From assembly GCA_016714365.1 (NCBI GenBank), contig JADJNH010000005.1:1464501-1528500 (forward strand): DNA of 64,000 nt. The letters are read 5' to 3'. Shown here piece by piece: positions 35,836 to 43,467 of this stretch (position 1 is its first letter; each line of letters starts with the position of its first letter). The stretch is from Candidatus Vicinibacter affinis. Its GTDB lineage: Bacteria > Bacteroidota > Bacteroidia > Chitinophagales > Saprospiraceae. The notes below the pieces were generated by a model. It saw nothing but the letters and a program-made list of their open reading frames with translations. It was not told where the DNA came from and made no database searches. The translations under genes and the position numbers were made by a program.

Positions 35836-36891
35836 ATGACCAACAGGAATATTTTGATCACAGGAGGTGCAGGATTCATTGGTTCGCATTTAGTGAGATC
35901 TTTGGTAACCAAATATCCATATTATCACATTATTAATCTGGATGCCCTCACTTATGCCGGAAATCTTACAAATCTTAAAGATGTTGCGGAGGCACCTAAT
36001 TACAAATTTGTAAAGGGTGATATTAATGACCTTCCTTTTTTACAAAACTTATTCAAAGTTGAAGCCATTACCGATGTAATTCATCTCGCCGCAGAATCAC
36101 ATGTGGATAGGTCAATTGAAAATCCTACTTCTTTTGTAATGACAAATGTCATTGGAACAACTCATCTGTTAATCTCTGCAAAGGAATATTGGCAAGATGA
36201 TTTATCAAAACATTTGTTTTACCACATATCCACAGATGAAGTGTACGGATCTTTAGGCGAACATGGTTATTTTACTGAATTAACCCCATACGATCCTCGG
36301 TCACCGTATTCAGCCTCCAAAGCTTCTTCTGATCATTTGGTGAGAGCTTTTAATCACACCTACGGATTGCGAACAATCATTTCAAATTGTTCCAACAATT
36401 ATGGACCGAATCAATTTCCGGAAAAGTTGATCCCGCTCATGATCAACAACATTATTCATAGTAAACCTTTACCCGTTTATGGAAAAGGTGAAAATGTAAG
36501 AGATTGGTTGTGGGTGAAAGATCACATTGCTGCCATTGATAGAATTTTTCATCATGGTAAACCGGGCAATACTTATAACATCGGTGGAAATTCTGAAATG
36601 AAAAATATTGAACTGGTTTACCTATTGTGCGAAATTTTAGACAAAAAACTTTCAAGACCAGACGGAAGCTCAAAATTATTAATCCGTTTTGTTACTGATA
36701 GACCCGGACATGATAAAAGATATGCTATTGATGCCACAAAACTTAAGAATGAATTACAATGGAGTCCATCAATGAATATTAAAGACGGTTTGGAGATAAC
36801 AGTTGATTGGTATTTGTCAAATGAAATTTGGCTTAATGAAGTTACCTCGGGCGCTTATAAGAACTATTATCAAAAACATTATTCAAAATAA
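35836..36891 (+). CDS. rfbB: dTDP-glucose 4,6-dehydratase
   Basis: 351 residues. ILITGGAGFIGSHLVR, HLAAESHVDRSIENP, STDEVYGSLG, the catalytic SPYSASKASSDHLVRA and NCSNNYGPNQFPEKLIPL are complete RmlB motifs. It makes dTDP-4-keto-6-deoxyglucose, the branch point to rhamnose and amino sugars. The other rml genes (A, C, D) are not in this window, so the downstream sugar cannot be named. It is the middle gene of the UXS-rfbB-Wza run. Confidence 0.96.
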   Translation: MTNRNILITGGAGFIGSHLVRSLVTKYPYYHIINLDALTYAGNLTNLKDVAEAPNYKFVKGDINDLPFLQNLFKVEAITDVIHLAAESHVDRSIENPTSFVMTNVIGTTHLLISAKEYWQDDLSKHLFYHISTDEVYGSLGEHGYFTELTPYDPRSPYSASKASSDHLVRAFNHTYGLRTIISNCSNNYGPNQFPEKLIPLMINNIIHSKPLPVYGKGENVRDWLWVKDHIAAIDRIFHHGKPGNTYNIGGNSEMKNIELVYLLCEILDKKLSRPDGSSKLLIRFVTDRPGHDKRYAIDATKLKNELQWSPSMNIKDGLEITVDWYLSNEIWLNEVTSGAYKNYYQKHYSK

Positions 36892-36897
36892 TCTAAA

Positions 36898-39645
36898 ATG
36901 AAATTCAGACATTTTTGTTTAATGATTTCTGCCATGACATGTATTCTTTGTGTGCAGGGTCAAAATAAGCAGGCATTCCAAATTCAGGCGTTGAAGGAAA
37001 TAGAATCTAGAGGTGTTACTGAAGAACAATTAAGAGAAAGACTTAATTCGCGAGGATTAGATTATGATGCACTATCTAAAATGAGTTTTGAAGAGATTGC
37101 AGTTTTTCAAAATGAAATTGAAGGAGTAGTTAAAGAACTAGAAGAAGAAAATAAGCAAAAAAATAGAAAGCTTAATGCACCCTCCGCAATAGATTACAAT
37201 TCTCAAAATAATTTGCGTCCAACGGGATCAAAAACTAATAAAGAAAGTATCCCAATTAAAATTGCAGATCCCTTGGAAGATACGCTCTCAACCAAGACAG
37301 CTGATCATTTTTCAGCAATTAAAAAGGAAGTTTGGGGACATCAATTGTTAAAAAAACAAGACAGAGTTAAAAATGAGGTGGTTAGCCAAGGAAAGCCACC
37401 GGAAACTTATGTGCTGGGTGAAGGGGATAGGATAACTATTTCCATTTGGGGAAACAGTCAATTAAATGAAGTGTATGAAATTTCTAAACAGGGATATATC
37501 AATCCCCAAAGAATGCCTCGCATTTTTCTCAAAGGTTTGACTATAGCCAAAGCCAGACAGGTAACTTTAAATACATTTAAGAGATTTTATCAATTTAATT
37601 CCAATCAATTTGACTTTTCTCTTAATGAAAGCAGGGTTGTAAATATTAATATTGTTGGGGAAGTTGCAATTTCAGGTTCCTACCCAATTACAGCAACGAA
37701 TACTGCCATTGATGCTTTAATAGCTGCAGGTGGAGTTTCAAGTATTGGTAGTGTTCGTAAAATCAAAATAATTAGTGCGGGTAAAGAGAAAATTTTAGAT
37801 GTCTACAAGTACATACAAAATCCAATTTTGGAAAAAGATTTCTTCATGGAAAACAACGACTTTATTGTGGTTCCGGTTGCAGATAGGATCGTAACTATTG
37901 ATGGTGGAGTGAAGAGAGCATCCCGTTATGAATTGATAGAAGGAGAAGAATTGAACAAATTACTTCAATTTGCAGGAGGATTGACAGAAGATGCAATCAC
38001 CAGTGTTATTCAATTGGAACGAATCGAAAACGATAGGAGAATAATACTGGACATACCCTATCGGGAATTGCTTCAGAGTAAGGGTGATTTTAAACTTAAA
38101 AAAGGTGATTTTATAAAGGTTTTCACCATTAATACAGATTTGGAAGACTATGTTTTTACAAAAGGAGAAATTAGGGCACCTTCTTCTTACCGTTTTTATC
38201 AGGGAATGACCATTGCAGATCTTATTAAAAAAGTTGAATTTACCTCAAAATCCAACTTAAAAGATGCCTTTATTTTACGGAAAAATCCAGATCAGACTAC
38301 CAATCTTATCAGAGTAAATCTTATTGATGTCAGAAAGGGTTCAGAATCTTCCAATATTTTGTTAAATTCTCAAGATGAGCTGGTTGTCTATAAATTGGCT
38401 GATTTTATGGACAGAAGTTATATTTCAGTAAGTGGCGCCGCTCGTCAACCGGGTAAATTTTTAGTGGATGCCAATGAAGAAATGAAATTAAAGGACCTTC
38501 TGCTTTTAGCTGGTGGACTCAGAACTGATGCATGGAAATTTGCATACCTGTTCAGGAAAAAACCTACAAACGGTAATGACCTTGAAGTAATTCGAATTGA
38601 TATAGGTAGCCAACATACTGAGTTAAGAGAAGATCAGAACATAAGCATTAAGCCATTTGACAGTTTGTTAATTTTGTCGGAGAACGATTTCGGCAATGTA
38701 ACTTATGTAGAAGTTAGTGGAGCAATCAATGCACCAGGAAGGTATCATTTTGCAGAAGGAATGACTGTCACGGATTTAATTTCGTTGGCAAATGGTTTTT
38801 CATTCTCTGCACTTTCTACCAATATTGATATTTTTAGGGTAGAAATATTGGATAACAAGCCTACGAAAACCATAGTTAAATCATACAATAGCCAAAAGAA
38901 CCTTAAGGAAGCACTATCTTCTGATGCATTTCAATTGCAACCCTTTGATATAGTAGTAGTACGCAAACAACCTGACTTTGAAATGCAACAGCTCATAAGT
39001 CTGGAAGGTGAGGTTAAATATCCTGGGCTTTATGCATTGCTGAGTCCAAACGAAAAAATTTCCGATCTTATCAAAAGAGCAGGTGGACTGGGAATAGAAG
39101 CTTTCCCTGAGGGTGCGACCTTATACAGGGAGCAGGACGATATTGGATATATTGTAATAAATATGAAAGAAGCTTTGAGTTCAGATAATTCTCGTTATAA
39201 TTTAATTTTGAAGGATAAAGATGTTCTTCACATCCCAAAAAAGAAAGATCTGGTTAGAATTTCCGGGGCTACTAATGCTGCCACGCTTTATCCAGAAAAA
39301 TTACTGGCATCCAATAATTCAATCACTGTTGCTTTTCATAATGGACGACGTGCTAAATTTTATTTGAATCATTATGCGGCGGGAATAAATGAAAATGGAG
39401 ATCAGAAAAAAGTAACAGTGGAACATGCTAATGGAAGAATTGAAAAGACCAGGAATTATTGGTTGTTTAAGAAATCTCCAAAGGTGTATAAAGGCTCAAT
39501 TATTCATGTTGGATTAAAAGAACCAAAGATACCAAAGGTCAAAGTTGAAAAAAAGCAAGTAGACTGGAATAGAGTATTGGTCGATACACTCGCCCAGGTT
39601 ACGGCTGTATTATCAATTGTCTTGCTTATACAAAATCTCAAGTAA
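36898..39645 (+). CDS. wza: Wza-like polysaccharide export outer-membrane protein with multiple SLBB domains
   Basis: 915 residues, more than twice the usual 380 of E. coli Wza. Signal peptide (ILCVQGQ), a 130-residue polar helical region, then the export domain YVLGEGDRITISIWG (about 165) and IVGEVAISGSYPI. Five or six SLBB-type ligand modules follow, each starting with a G-x-V/A-x-x-P-G-x-Y pattern (for instance VSGAARQPGKF, VSGAINAPGRYHF, LEGEVKYPGLYAL). The C-terminus has a short hydrophobic helix. Long SLBB exporters of this type are common in Bacteroidota. No Wzc/Wzz-type copolymerase follows; a minus-strand gene comes next. Confidence 0.9.
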   Translation: MKFRHFCLMISAMTCILCVQGQNKQAFQIQALKEIESRGVTEEQLRERLNSRGLDYDALSKMSFEEIAVFQNEIEGVVKELEEENKQKNRKLNAPSAIDYNSQNNLRPTGSKTNKESIPIKIADPLEDTLSTKTADHFSAIKKEVWGHQLLKKQDRVKNEVVSQGKPPETYVLGEGDRITISIWGNSQLNEVYEISKQGYINPQRMPRIFLKGLTIAKARQVTLNTFKRFYQFNSNQFDFSLNESRVVNINIVGEVAISGSYPITATNTAIDALIAAGGVSSIGSVRKIKIISAGKEKILDVYKYIQNPILEKDFFMENNDFIVVPVADRIVTIDGGVKRASRYELIEGEELNKLLQFAGGLTEDAITSVIQLERIENDRRIILDIPYRELLQSKGDFKLKKGDFIKVFTINTDLEDYVFTKGEIRAPSSYRFYQGMTIADLIKKVEFTSKSNLKDAFILRKNPDQTTNLIRVNLIDVRKGSESSNILLNSQDELVVYKLADFMDRSYISVSGAARQPGKFLVDANEEMKLKDLLLLAGGLRTDAWKFAYLFRKKPTNGNDLEVIRIDIGSQHTELREDQNISIKPFDSLLILSENDFGNVTYVEVSGAINAPGRYHFAEGMTVTDLISLANGFSFSALSTNIDIFRVEILDNKPTKTIVKSYNSQKNLKEALSSDAFQLQPFDIVVVRKQPDFEMQQLISLEGEVKYPGLYALLSPNEKISDLIKRAGGLGIEAFPEGATLYREQDDIGYIVINMKEALSSDNSRYNLILKDKDVLHIPKKKDLVRISGATNAATLYPEKLLASNNSITVAFHNGRRAKFYLNHYAAGINENGDQKKVTVEHANGRIEKTRNYWLFKKSPKVYKGSIIHVGLKEPKIPKVKVEKKQVDWNRVLVDTLAQVTAVLSIVLLIQNLK

Positions 39646-39674
39646 ATCTGGGTGGTTTGTTCAATTTGCACCAA

Positions 39675-40172
39675 TTATTCTGCGTCCATTTGAATAAACT
39701 GGCCATTGGGCATCACTTCAATTATCCATTTTGAAGTTTCTTGTGGCCGAATGTCTTTGCCTTCTAAAAGTTGAACTCCCTCCACTATATATATAGTCTG
39801 TGGATCGTCAATATTGGCCATCCTTCTGATCACACGATCCTCTTCAGTGAAAAATCCCGCAATTTCAGCATCATCCTTCCAATGGCCGTTCTCATCAAAG
39901 CTGAATAATATAAAGGAATACCTCATCAATCTTGCCACCCAAAAAACTAAAATAAATCCTCCTGTTGGCGTTTTCCAATAGAATCCGGGTAATATTTCAG
40001 TAAATTCATCTATTTCAAATGCCAAATAGGGCATGAGCATCTCTTCCAATAGGGCAGCTGGTAATTGGTCATTTAACAATCCAAAATCATGTTCCGAACC
40101 TTCTTGTAAAGTAAAAGGTAAGCTGACCTCAGGAAAATACGCCAGCAATCTAGTAAATTGAGGATCCATCAT
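39675..40172 (-). CDS. Hypothetical protein
   Basis: 165 residues from the ATG at 40172 (a second ATG at 40169 is equally possible). I do not recognise it. It has no signal peptide and no membrane segment. The middle has GFYWKTPTGGFILVFWVARLM followed by YSFILFSFDENG, a compact alpha/beta layout, and the end is EVMPNGQFIQMDAE. A CATCTTTG box at 40176-40183 overlaps the expected promoter position, implying a very short leader. It is convergent to the Wza-like gene and divergent from the PadR gene. Confidence 0.6.
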   Translation of the reverse strand: MMDPQFTRLLAYFPEVSLPFTLQEGSEHDFGLLNDQLPAALLEEMLMPYLAFEIDEFTEILPGFYWKTPTGGFILVFWVARLMRYSFILFSFDENGHWKDDAEIAGFFTEEDRVIRRMANIDDPQTIYIVEGVQLLEGKDIRPQETSKWIIEVMPNGQFIQMDAE

Positions 40173-40326
40173 TTGCAAAGATGCTTTTTATCTTATTTAT
40201 TACCAAGATTTTGGCCAATTTGTCGATATAAATAGCCACTGAGTCGAATTTTTATGCAATTACAGGTACTTTGTTTTGCATAGTACTAAATGTTCTCATA
40301 TCTTTGACTCATCAAATCCATATTCA

Positions 40327-40659
40327 ATGAAACTTGAAAATACAATCGCACAAATGAAGAAGGGAGTTCTGGAAATGTGTATCCTTTCTATCATAAACAA
40401 CAATGAATCTTACCCCTCGGACATTATCAATCAGTTAAAGAGGGGAGAGTTGATTGTTGTAGAAGGCACACTTTATCCATTACTTACCAGATTAAAAAAT
40501 TTTGGTATGCTCGATTATTACTGGCAAGAATCAACTTCAGGTCCACCAAGGAAATATTATAAAATTACTGAACTTGGAAAGGAATCTCTAACTCAGTTAA
40601 TCGAAAACTGGAATCAATTTGTAACAGGAGTCAATCAATCATTAAAAAACCAATTATAA
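40327..40659 (+). CDS. PadR family transcriptional regulator
   Basis: 110 residues from the ATG at 40327. MKKGVLEMCILSIINNNESYPSDIINQLK and GTLYPLLTRLKNFGMLDYYW form the winged helix, and PPRKYYKITELGKESL the wing. The small size is normal for PadR-s1 type. It begins a unit with the PspC gene 3 nt later, a pairing widely seen in Bacteroidota in which PadR probably controls the membrane-stress partner. An upstream in-frame start at 40276 would add 17 residues that do not match the family. Confidence 0.92.
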   Translation: MKLENTIAQMKKGVLEMCILSIINNNESYPSDIINQLKRGELIVVEGTLYPLLTRLKNFGMLDYYWQESTSGPPRKYYKITELGKESLTQLIENWNQFVTGVNQSLKNQL

Positions 40660-40662
40660 TCC

Positions 40663-41319
40663 ATGAACAAAATTCTTCACATCAACGTCGGGGGTTATCC
40701 CTTTTCAATCGATGACATCGCTTATGAAAAGCTGGACATGTACCTTCTATCCTTGAGAAACCATTTTGAAAAATCTGAAGGTTGCAAAGAAATAATGCAA
40801 GATATTGAGTCGCGTATTGCAGAACTTTTTCTCGAAAAGCTTTCTGGTAGATCAATTATTTCACCTGAAATTGTGCTGCAAACCATTGAAATTATGGGTT
40901 CGCCAGAAGTCTTTGGGGCGGAGTGGGCTAATGATGAACAAGGGGATAAACAAGATAAAACTTCTGCTGAATGGGGCATTAAAACAGGAAAACGCCTCTT
41001 TCGGGATCCCTATGATTCAAAAATAGCCGGTGTTTGCAGTGGTTTAGCACATTATTTCGGCATCCAGGATGTTGTTTGGGTTAGAGTAGCATTTGCATTT
41101 GGAATCTTGGCAGGGGGATTTGCCATTCCATTATACCTTATCCTTTGGATTGCAACTTCAGAGGCAACCAGTCCTTCTGATAGGCTCGCGATGAAGGGGG
41201 AACCCATAAATGTTCAGAATATTGCCCGGAAGGTTGAAGAAGAAATTGATAATCTCACAGACAAATTTGAAAATTGGAATGAGAAAAGAAAATTTCGTAA
41301 AAAAAAATGGCGGCCTTGA
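40663..41319 (+). CDS. PspC-domain membrane protein
   Basis: 218 residues. Residues 1-85 are a soluble helical domain (ILHINVGGYPFSIDDIAYEKL, with IMQDIESRIAELFLEKL) that often precedes PspC in Bacteroidota. The PspC domain follows: KLFRDPYDSKIAGVCSGLAHYFGIQ, with two membrane helices (about 135-165). The C-terminal helix is basic (RKKKWRP). Longer relatives carry an extra C-terminal DUF-type domain that is absent here. It is coupled to the PadR gene. PspC proteins respond to envelope stress in E. coli; the role here is inferred. Confidence 0.85.
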   Translation: MNKILHINVGGYPFSIDDIAYEKLDMYLLSLRNHFEKSEGCKEIMQDIESRIAELFLEKLSGRSIISPEIVLQTIEIMGSPEVFGAEWANDEQGDKQDKTSAEWGIKTGKRLFRDPYDSKIAGVCSGLAHYFGIQDVVWVRVAFAFGILAGGFAIPLYLILWIATSEATSPSDRLAMKGEPINVQNIARKVEEEIDNLTDKFENWNEKRKFRKKKWRP

Positions 41320-41393
41320 TCAAATCTGAGAGATGGCCCTCGCCGGTCGCTTGTAGCCGATAAATGTATAGGGTGTTTTGTTTTACAAAGCAG

Positions 41394-41424
41394 ACTGCCT
41401 GCCTTTTCAAAGGAGGGCAGTTTT
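41394..41424 (+). terminator. Imperfect terminator after the PspC gene
   Basis: A 13-nt stem (ACTGCCTGCCTTT with AAAGGAGGGCAGT, one G-A mismatch, one G-U pair) with a 2-nt loop, then TTTT. It is 75 nt after the PspC stop codon and 46 nt before the next ATG. Confidence 0.45.
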
Positions 41425-41470
41425 GCTTAAAATATTCTCACCATATCATCGTTTTTTTTGTTTCAATTAT

Positions 41471-42082
41471 ATGGCAAAGAAAAATGCATTAATTATTTTT
41501 ATTAGAAATCCAGAGCTTTCAAAGGTTAAAACCAGGATTGCAGCAACTCATGGAAAAGAGTTGGCTCTCCAAATTTATCAGAGTCTTCTGGATATAACCT
41601 TGGCTTGCACCCAATCCTTGAAAGTTGATAAATATCTTTATTACAGTGAATCAATAATACAGGATAAATGGGATGATTCTGTTTATTTTAAAAGAGTTCA
41701 ATCAGGGGGTGACCTTGGAGAAAGAATGAAGAATGCGCTTGCCGAAATTTTGGAAGAATATGACCATGCACTTATAATTGGGAGCGATTGTCCTTATCTC
41801 ACCCCATCAATCATCACCAACGCTTTTGCCGAATTAGAAAAAAAGAGTGTCGTCATTGGGCCAGCTTTTGACGGTGGTTATTATTTACTAGGGATGTCTC
41901 AACTCTTACCTGATTTATTTGAAAATATGCCCTGGAGTACAGATCAACTTACCACCGAAACACTAAAAAAATTAGAAAAAAAACATTTGCTCTATTCACT
42001 TTTGCCGGAATTGCACGACGTGGATGAATATTTTGATTGGGTAAATTATATCAACCAAACCAGCCTTCCAAGCGAACCATAA
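41471..42082 (+). CDS. DUF2064/TIGR04282-type glycosyltransferase-like protein
   Basis: 203 residues from the ATG at 41471, which gives the family-typical start KNALIIFIRNPE and VKTRIAATHG; an upstream in-frame ATG at 41378 adds a nonsense extension. The DUF2064 family has a nucleotide-diphospho-sugar transferase (GT-A-like) fold: IIGSDCPYLTPSII supplies the acidic metal-site Asp, and GPAFDGGYYLLG follows. The acceptor is not known. The gene stands alone. Its length agrees with the family (about 200). Confidence 0.85.
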   Translation: MAKKNALIIFIRNPELSKVKTRIAATHGKELALQIYQSLLDITLACTQSLKVDKYLYYSESIIQDKWDDSVYFKRVQSGGDLGERMKNALAEILEEYDHALIIGSDCPYLTPSIITNAFAELEKKSVVIGPAFDGGYYLLGMSQLLPDLFENMPWSTDQLTTETLKKLEKKHLLYSLLPELHDVDEYFDWVNYINQTSLPSEP

Positions 42083-42199
42083 ATTTGGTTTCGAACTAAA
42101 TATTGCCAATGTACTAAGAGTTTAAAGGCAGTTATATCGTTAAGTGGCAGGAATTCAGAGATTGAACATCCTTTTTTTTCTCAAATATTAAAAAAACTT

Positions 42200-42207
42200 T
42201 ACATTTG
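42200..42207 (+). promoter_or_regulatory. -7 box before exbB
   Basis: TACATTTG, a perfect TAnnTTTG, 70 nt before the exbB ATG. No good -33 partner at 19-21 nt; the upstream stretch is T-rich. Confidence 0.5.
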
Positions 42208-42277
42208 TACGGTTTTTGGGTTTCTACATACCAAATGATACCCCCAATTCCGTTAATACTAAAACTTAAGCAAAAAT

Positions 42278-42964
42278 ATGTTCTTCTTACAAGCTGCTGT
42301 TTCTGATTCTACTGCTGTAGCCAATGCTATGGCAAGTAAAAGTATTTTTGATATCATATTAAACAGTGGGCCTTTAGGGGTCACGATCATATCAATTCAG
42401 GTCCTACTATCTGTTGTGGCTCTTTACATTTTTATCGAAAGATGGCTTACAATAAAGGCCGTTGTAAAGGAAGATGAACGGGTTATGCAAAATCTTAGGT
42501 CAAATATTACAAGTGGTAACGTGGCTGCCATCCAGGGAATTTGTGCCAGTAGTGATACCCCACTTGCAAGAATGGTGGAAAAAGGTCTTCAGCGTTTGGG
42601 AAGACCAATGCCTGAAATTGAAAGTGCTATAGAAAATGTTGGAAGAGTAGAAACTTTTAGATTGGAAAAGAAAGTTAATTATCTATCATTGATTGCAAGA
42701 TTGGCACCAATGTTTGGTTTTTTGGGAACCATCATGGGGGTTATAAAAATATTTTATGATATTTCCTTAACAGACAATCTATCAATAGGTATCATATCTG
42801 GCGGTTTGTACCAGAAAATGCTCACATCTGCGGGTGGTTTATTTGTGGGTATAGTTGCATTTGTTGGTTATTATTTTCTGACCATGATGTTGGACGAAGA
42901 AGTCAATAAATTAGAAAGAAGCAGCATCGAATTTATGGATATGTTGCATTCACCAGTAAAATAA
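42278..42964 (+). CDS. exbB: ExbB/TolQ/MotA proton-channel family protein
   Basis: 228 residues, three membrane helices: the first about residues 28-55, a cytoplasmic loop, then PMFGFLGTIMGVIKIFYDIS and SAGGLFVGIVAFVGYYFLTMML. The family motif LxPxLGLLGTVxG is replaced by LAPMFGFLGTIMGV, a normal variant. With ExbD it uses the proton motive force to drive an outer-membrane TonB or T9SS/Tol-like process. ExbD follows at 22 nt; no TonB gene in the window. Confidence 0.93.
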   Translation: MFFLQAAVSDSTAVANAMASKSIFDIILNSGPLGVTIISIQVLLSVVALYIFIERWLTIKAVVKEDERVMQNLRSNITSGNVAAIQGICASSDTPLARMVEKGLQRLGRPMPEIESAIENVGRVETFRLEKKVNYLSLIARLAPMFGFLGTIMGVIKIFYDISLTDNLSIGIISGGLYQKMLTSAGGLFVGIVAFVGYYFLTMMLDEEVNKLERSSIEFMDMLHSPVK

Positions 42965-42986
42965 GGACATCCTAAAAGCAAGCCAT

Positions 42987-43385
42987 ATGAATATCAGAGG
43001 TAGAAAACGAGAAGGTGCAGAGTTGAGTGTAGAATCACTTAATGATATTATGTTTTTTCTTCTCTTGTTTTTTCTCATAGTTTCAACGCTTGCCAATCCT
43101 AATGTCATTAAACTTATGCTCCCTTCCTCTAAGCAAAGTGAACAGACATCAAAAAAACCGATCAGCATCTCAGTAACAAAGGACCTACGCTACTATGTTG
43201 AGAAAAAAGAGGTGCCTTTTGAAGAGTTGGAACCAACACTTAAATCATTTATAGAAAAAGCACCTGATTTAACAGTGGTCTTACGTTTGGATCAGGGACT
43301 GATGGTGCAGGATATGGTGAACGTGCTGCAAATTGGGGTAAACCTCAAAGTGAAAATGGTCCTCGCCACTGAAAGGGTTAAATAG
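42987..43385 (+). CDS. exbD: ExbD/TolR biopolymer transport protein
   Basis: 132 residues. Short cytoplasmic tail, one membrane helix (MFFLLLFFLIVSTL) with the conserved Asp just before it (SLNDIMFFL), then a periplasmic domain. It acts with ExbB as the proton-driven motor. It ends 82 nt before a convergent gene. Confidence 0.92.
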   Translation: MNIRGRKREGAELSVESLNDIMFFLLLFFLIVSTLANPNVIKLMLPSSKQSEQTSKKPISISVTKDLRYYVEKKEVPFEELEPTLKSFIEKAPDLTVVLRLDQGLMVQDMVNVLQIGVNLKVKMVLATERVK

Positions 43386-43407
43386 GTTTTACCAATTAAA
43401 TAGAAAA

Positions 43408-43438
43408 ACATTGATTTGAAGACCCAGACAATCAATGT
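43408..43438. terminator. Hairpin between convergent genes
   Basis: ACATTGATT (43408-43416) pairs perfectly with AATCAATGT (43430-43438) with a 13-nt loop, in the 82-bp gap between the exbD and FadN-like stop codons. No U-tract, so termination is uncertain. Confidence 0.3.
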
Positions 43439-43467
43439 AAATATTTCGAATACCCAGCATTAAAATT

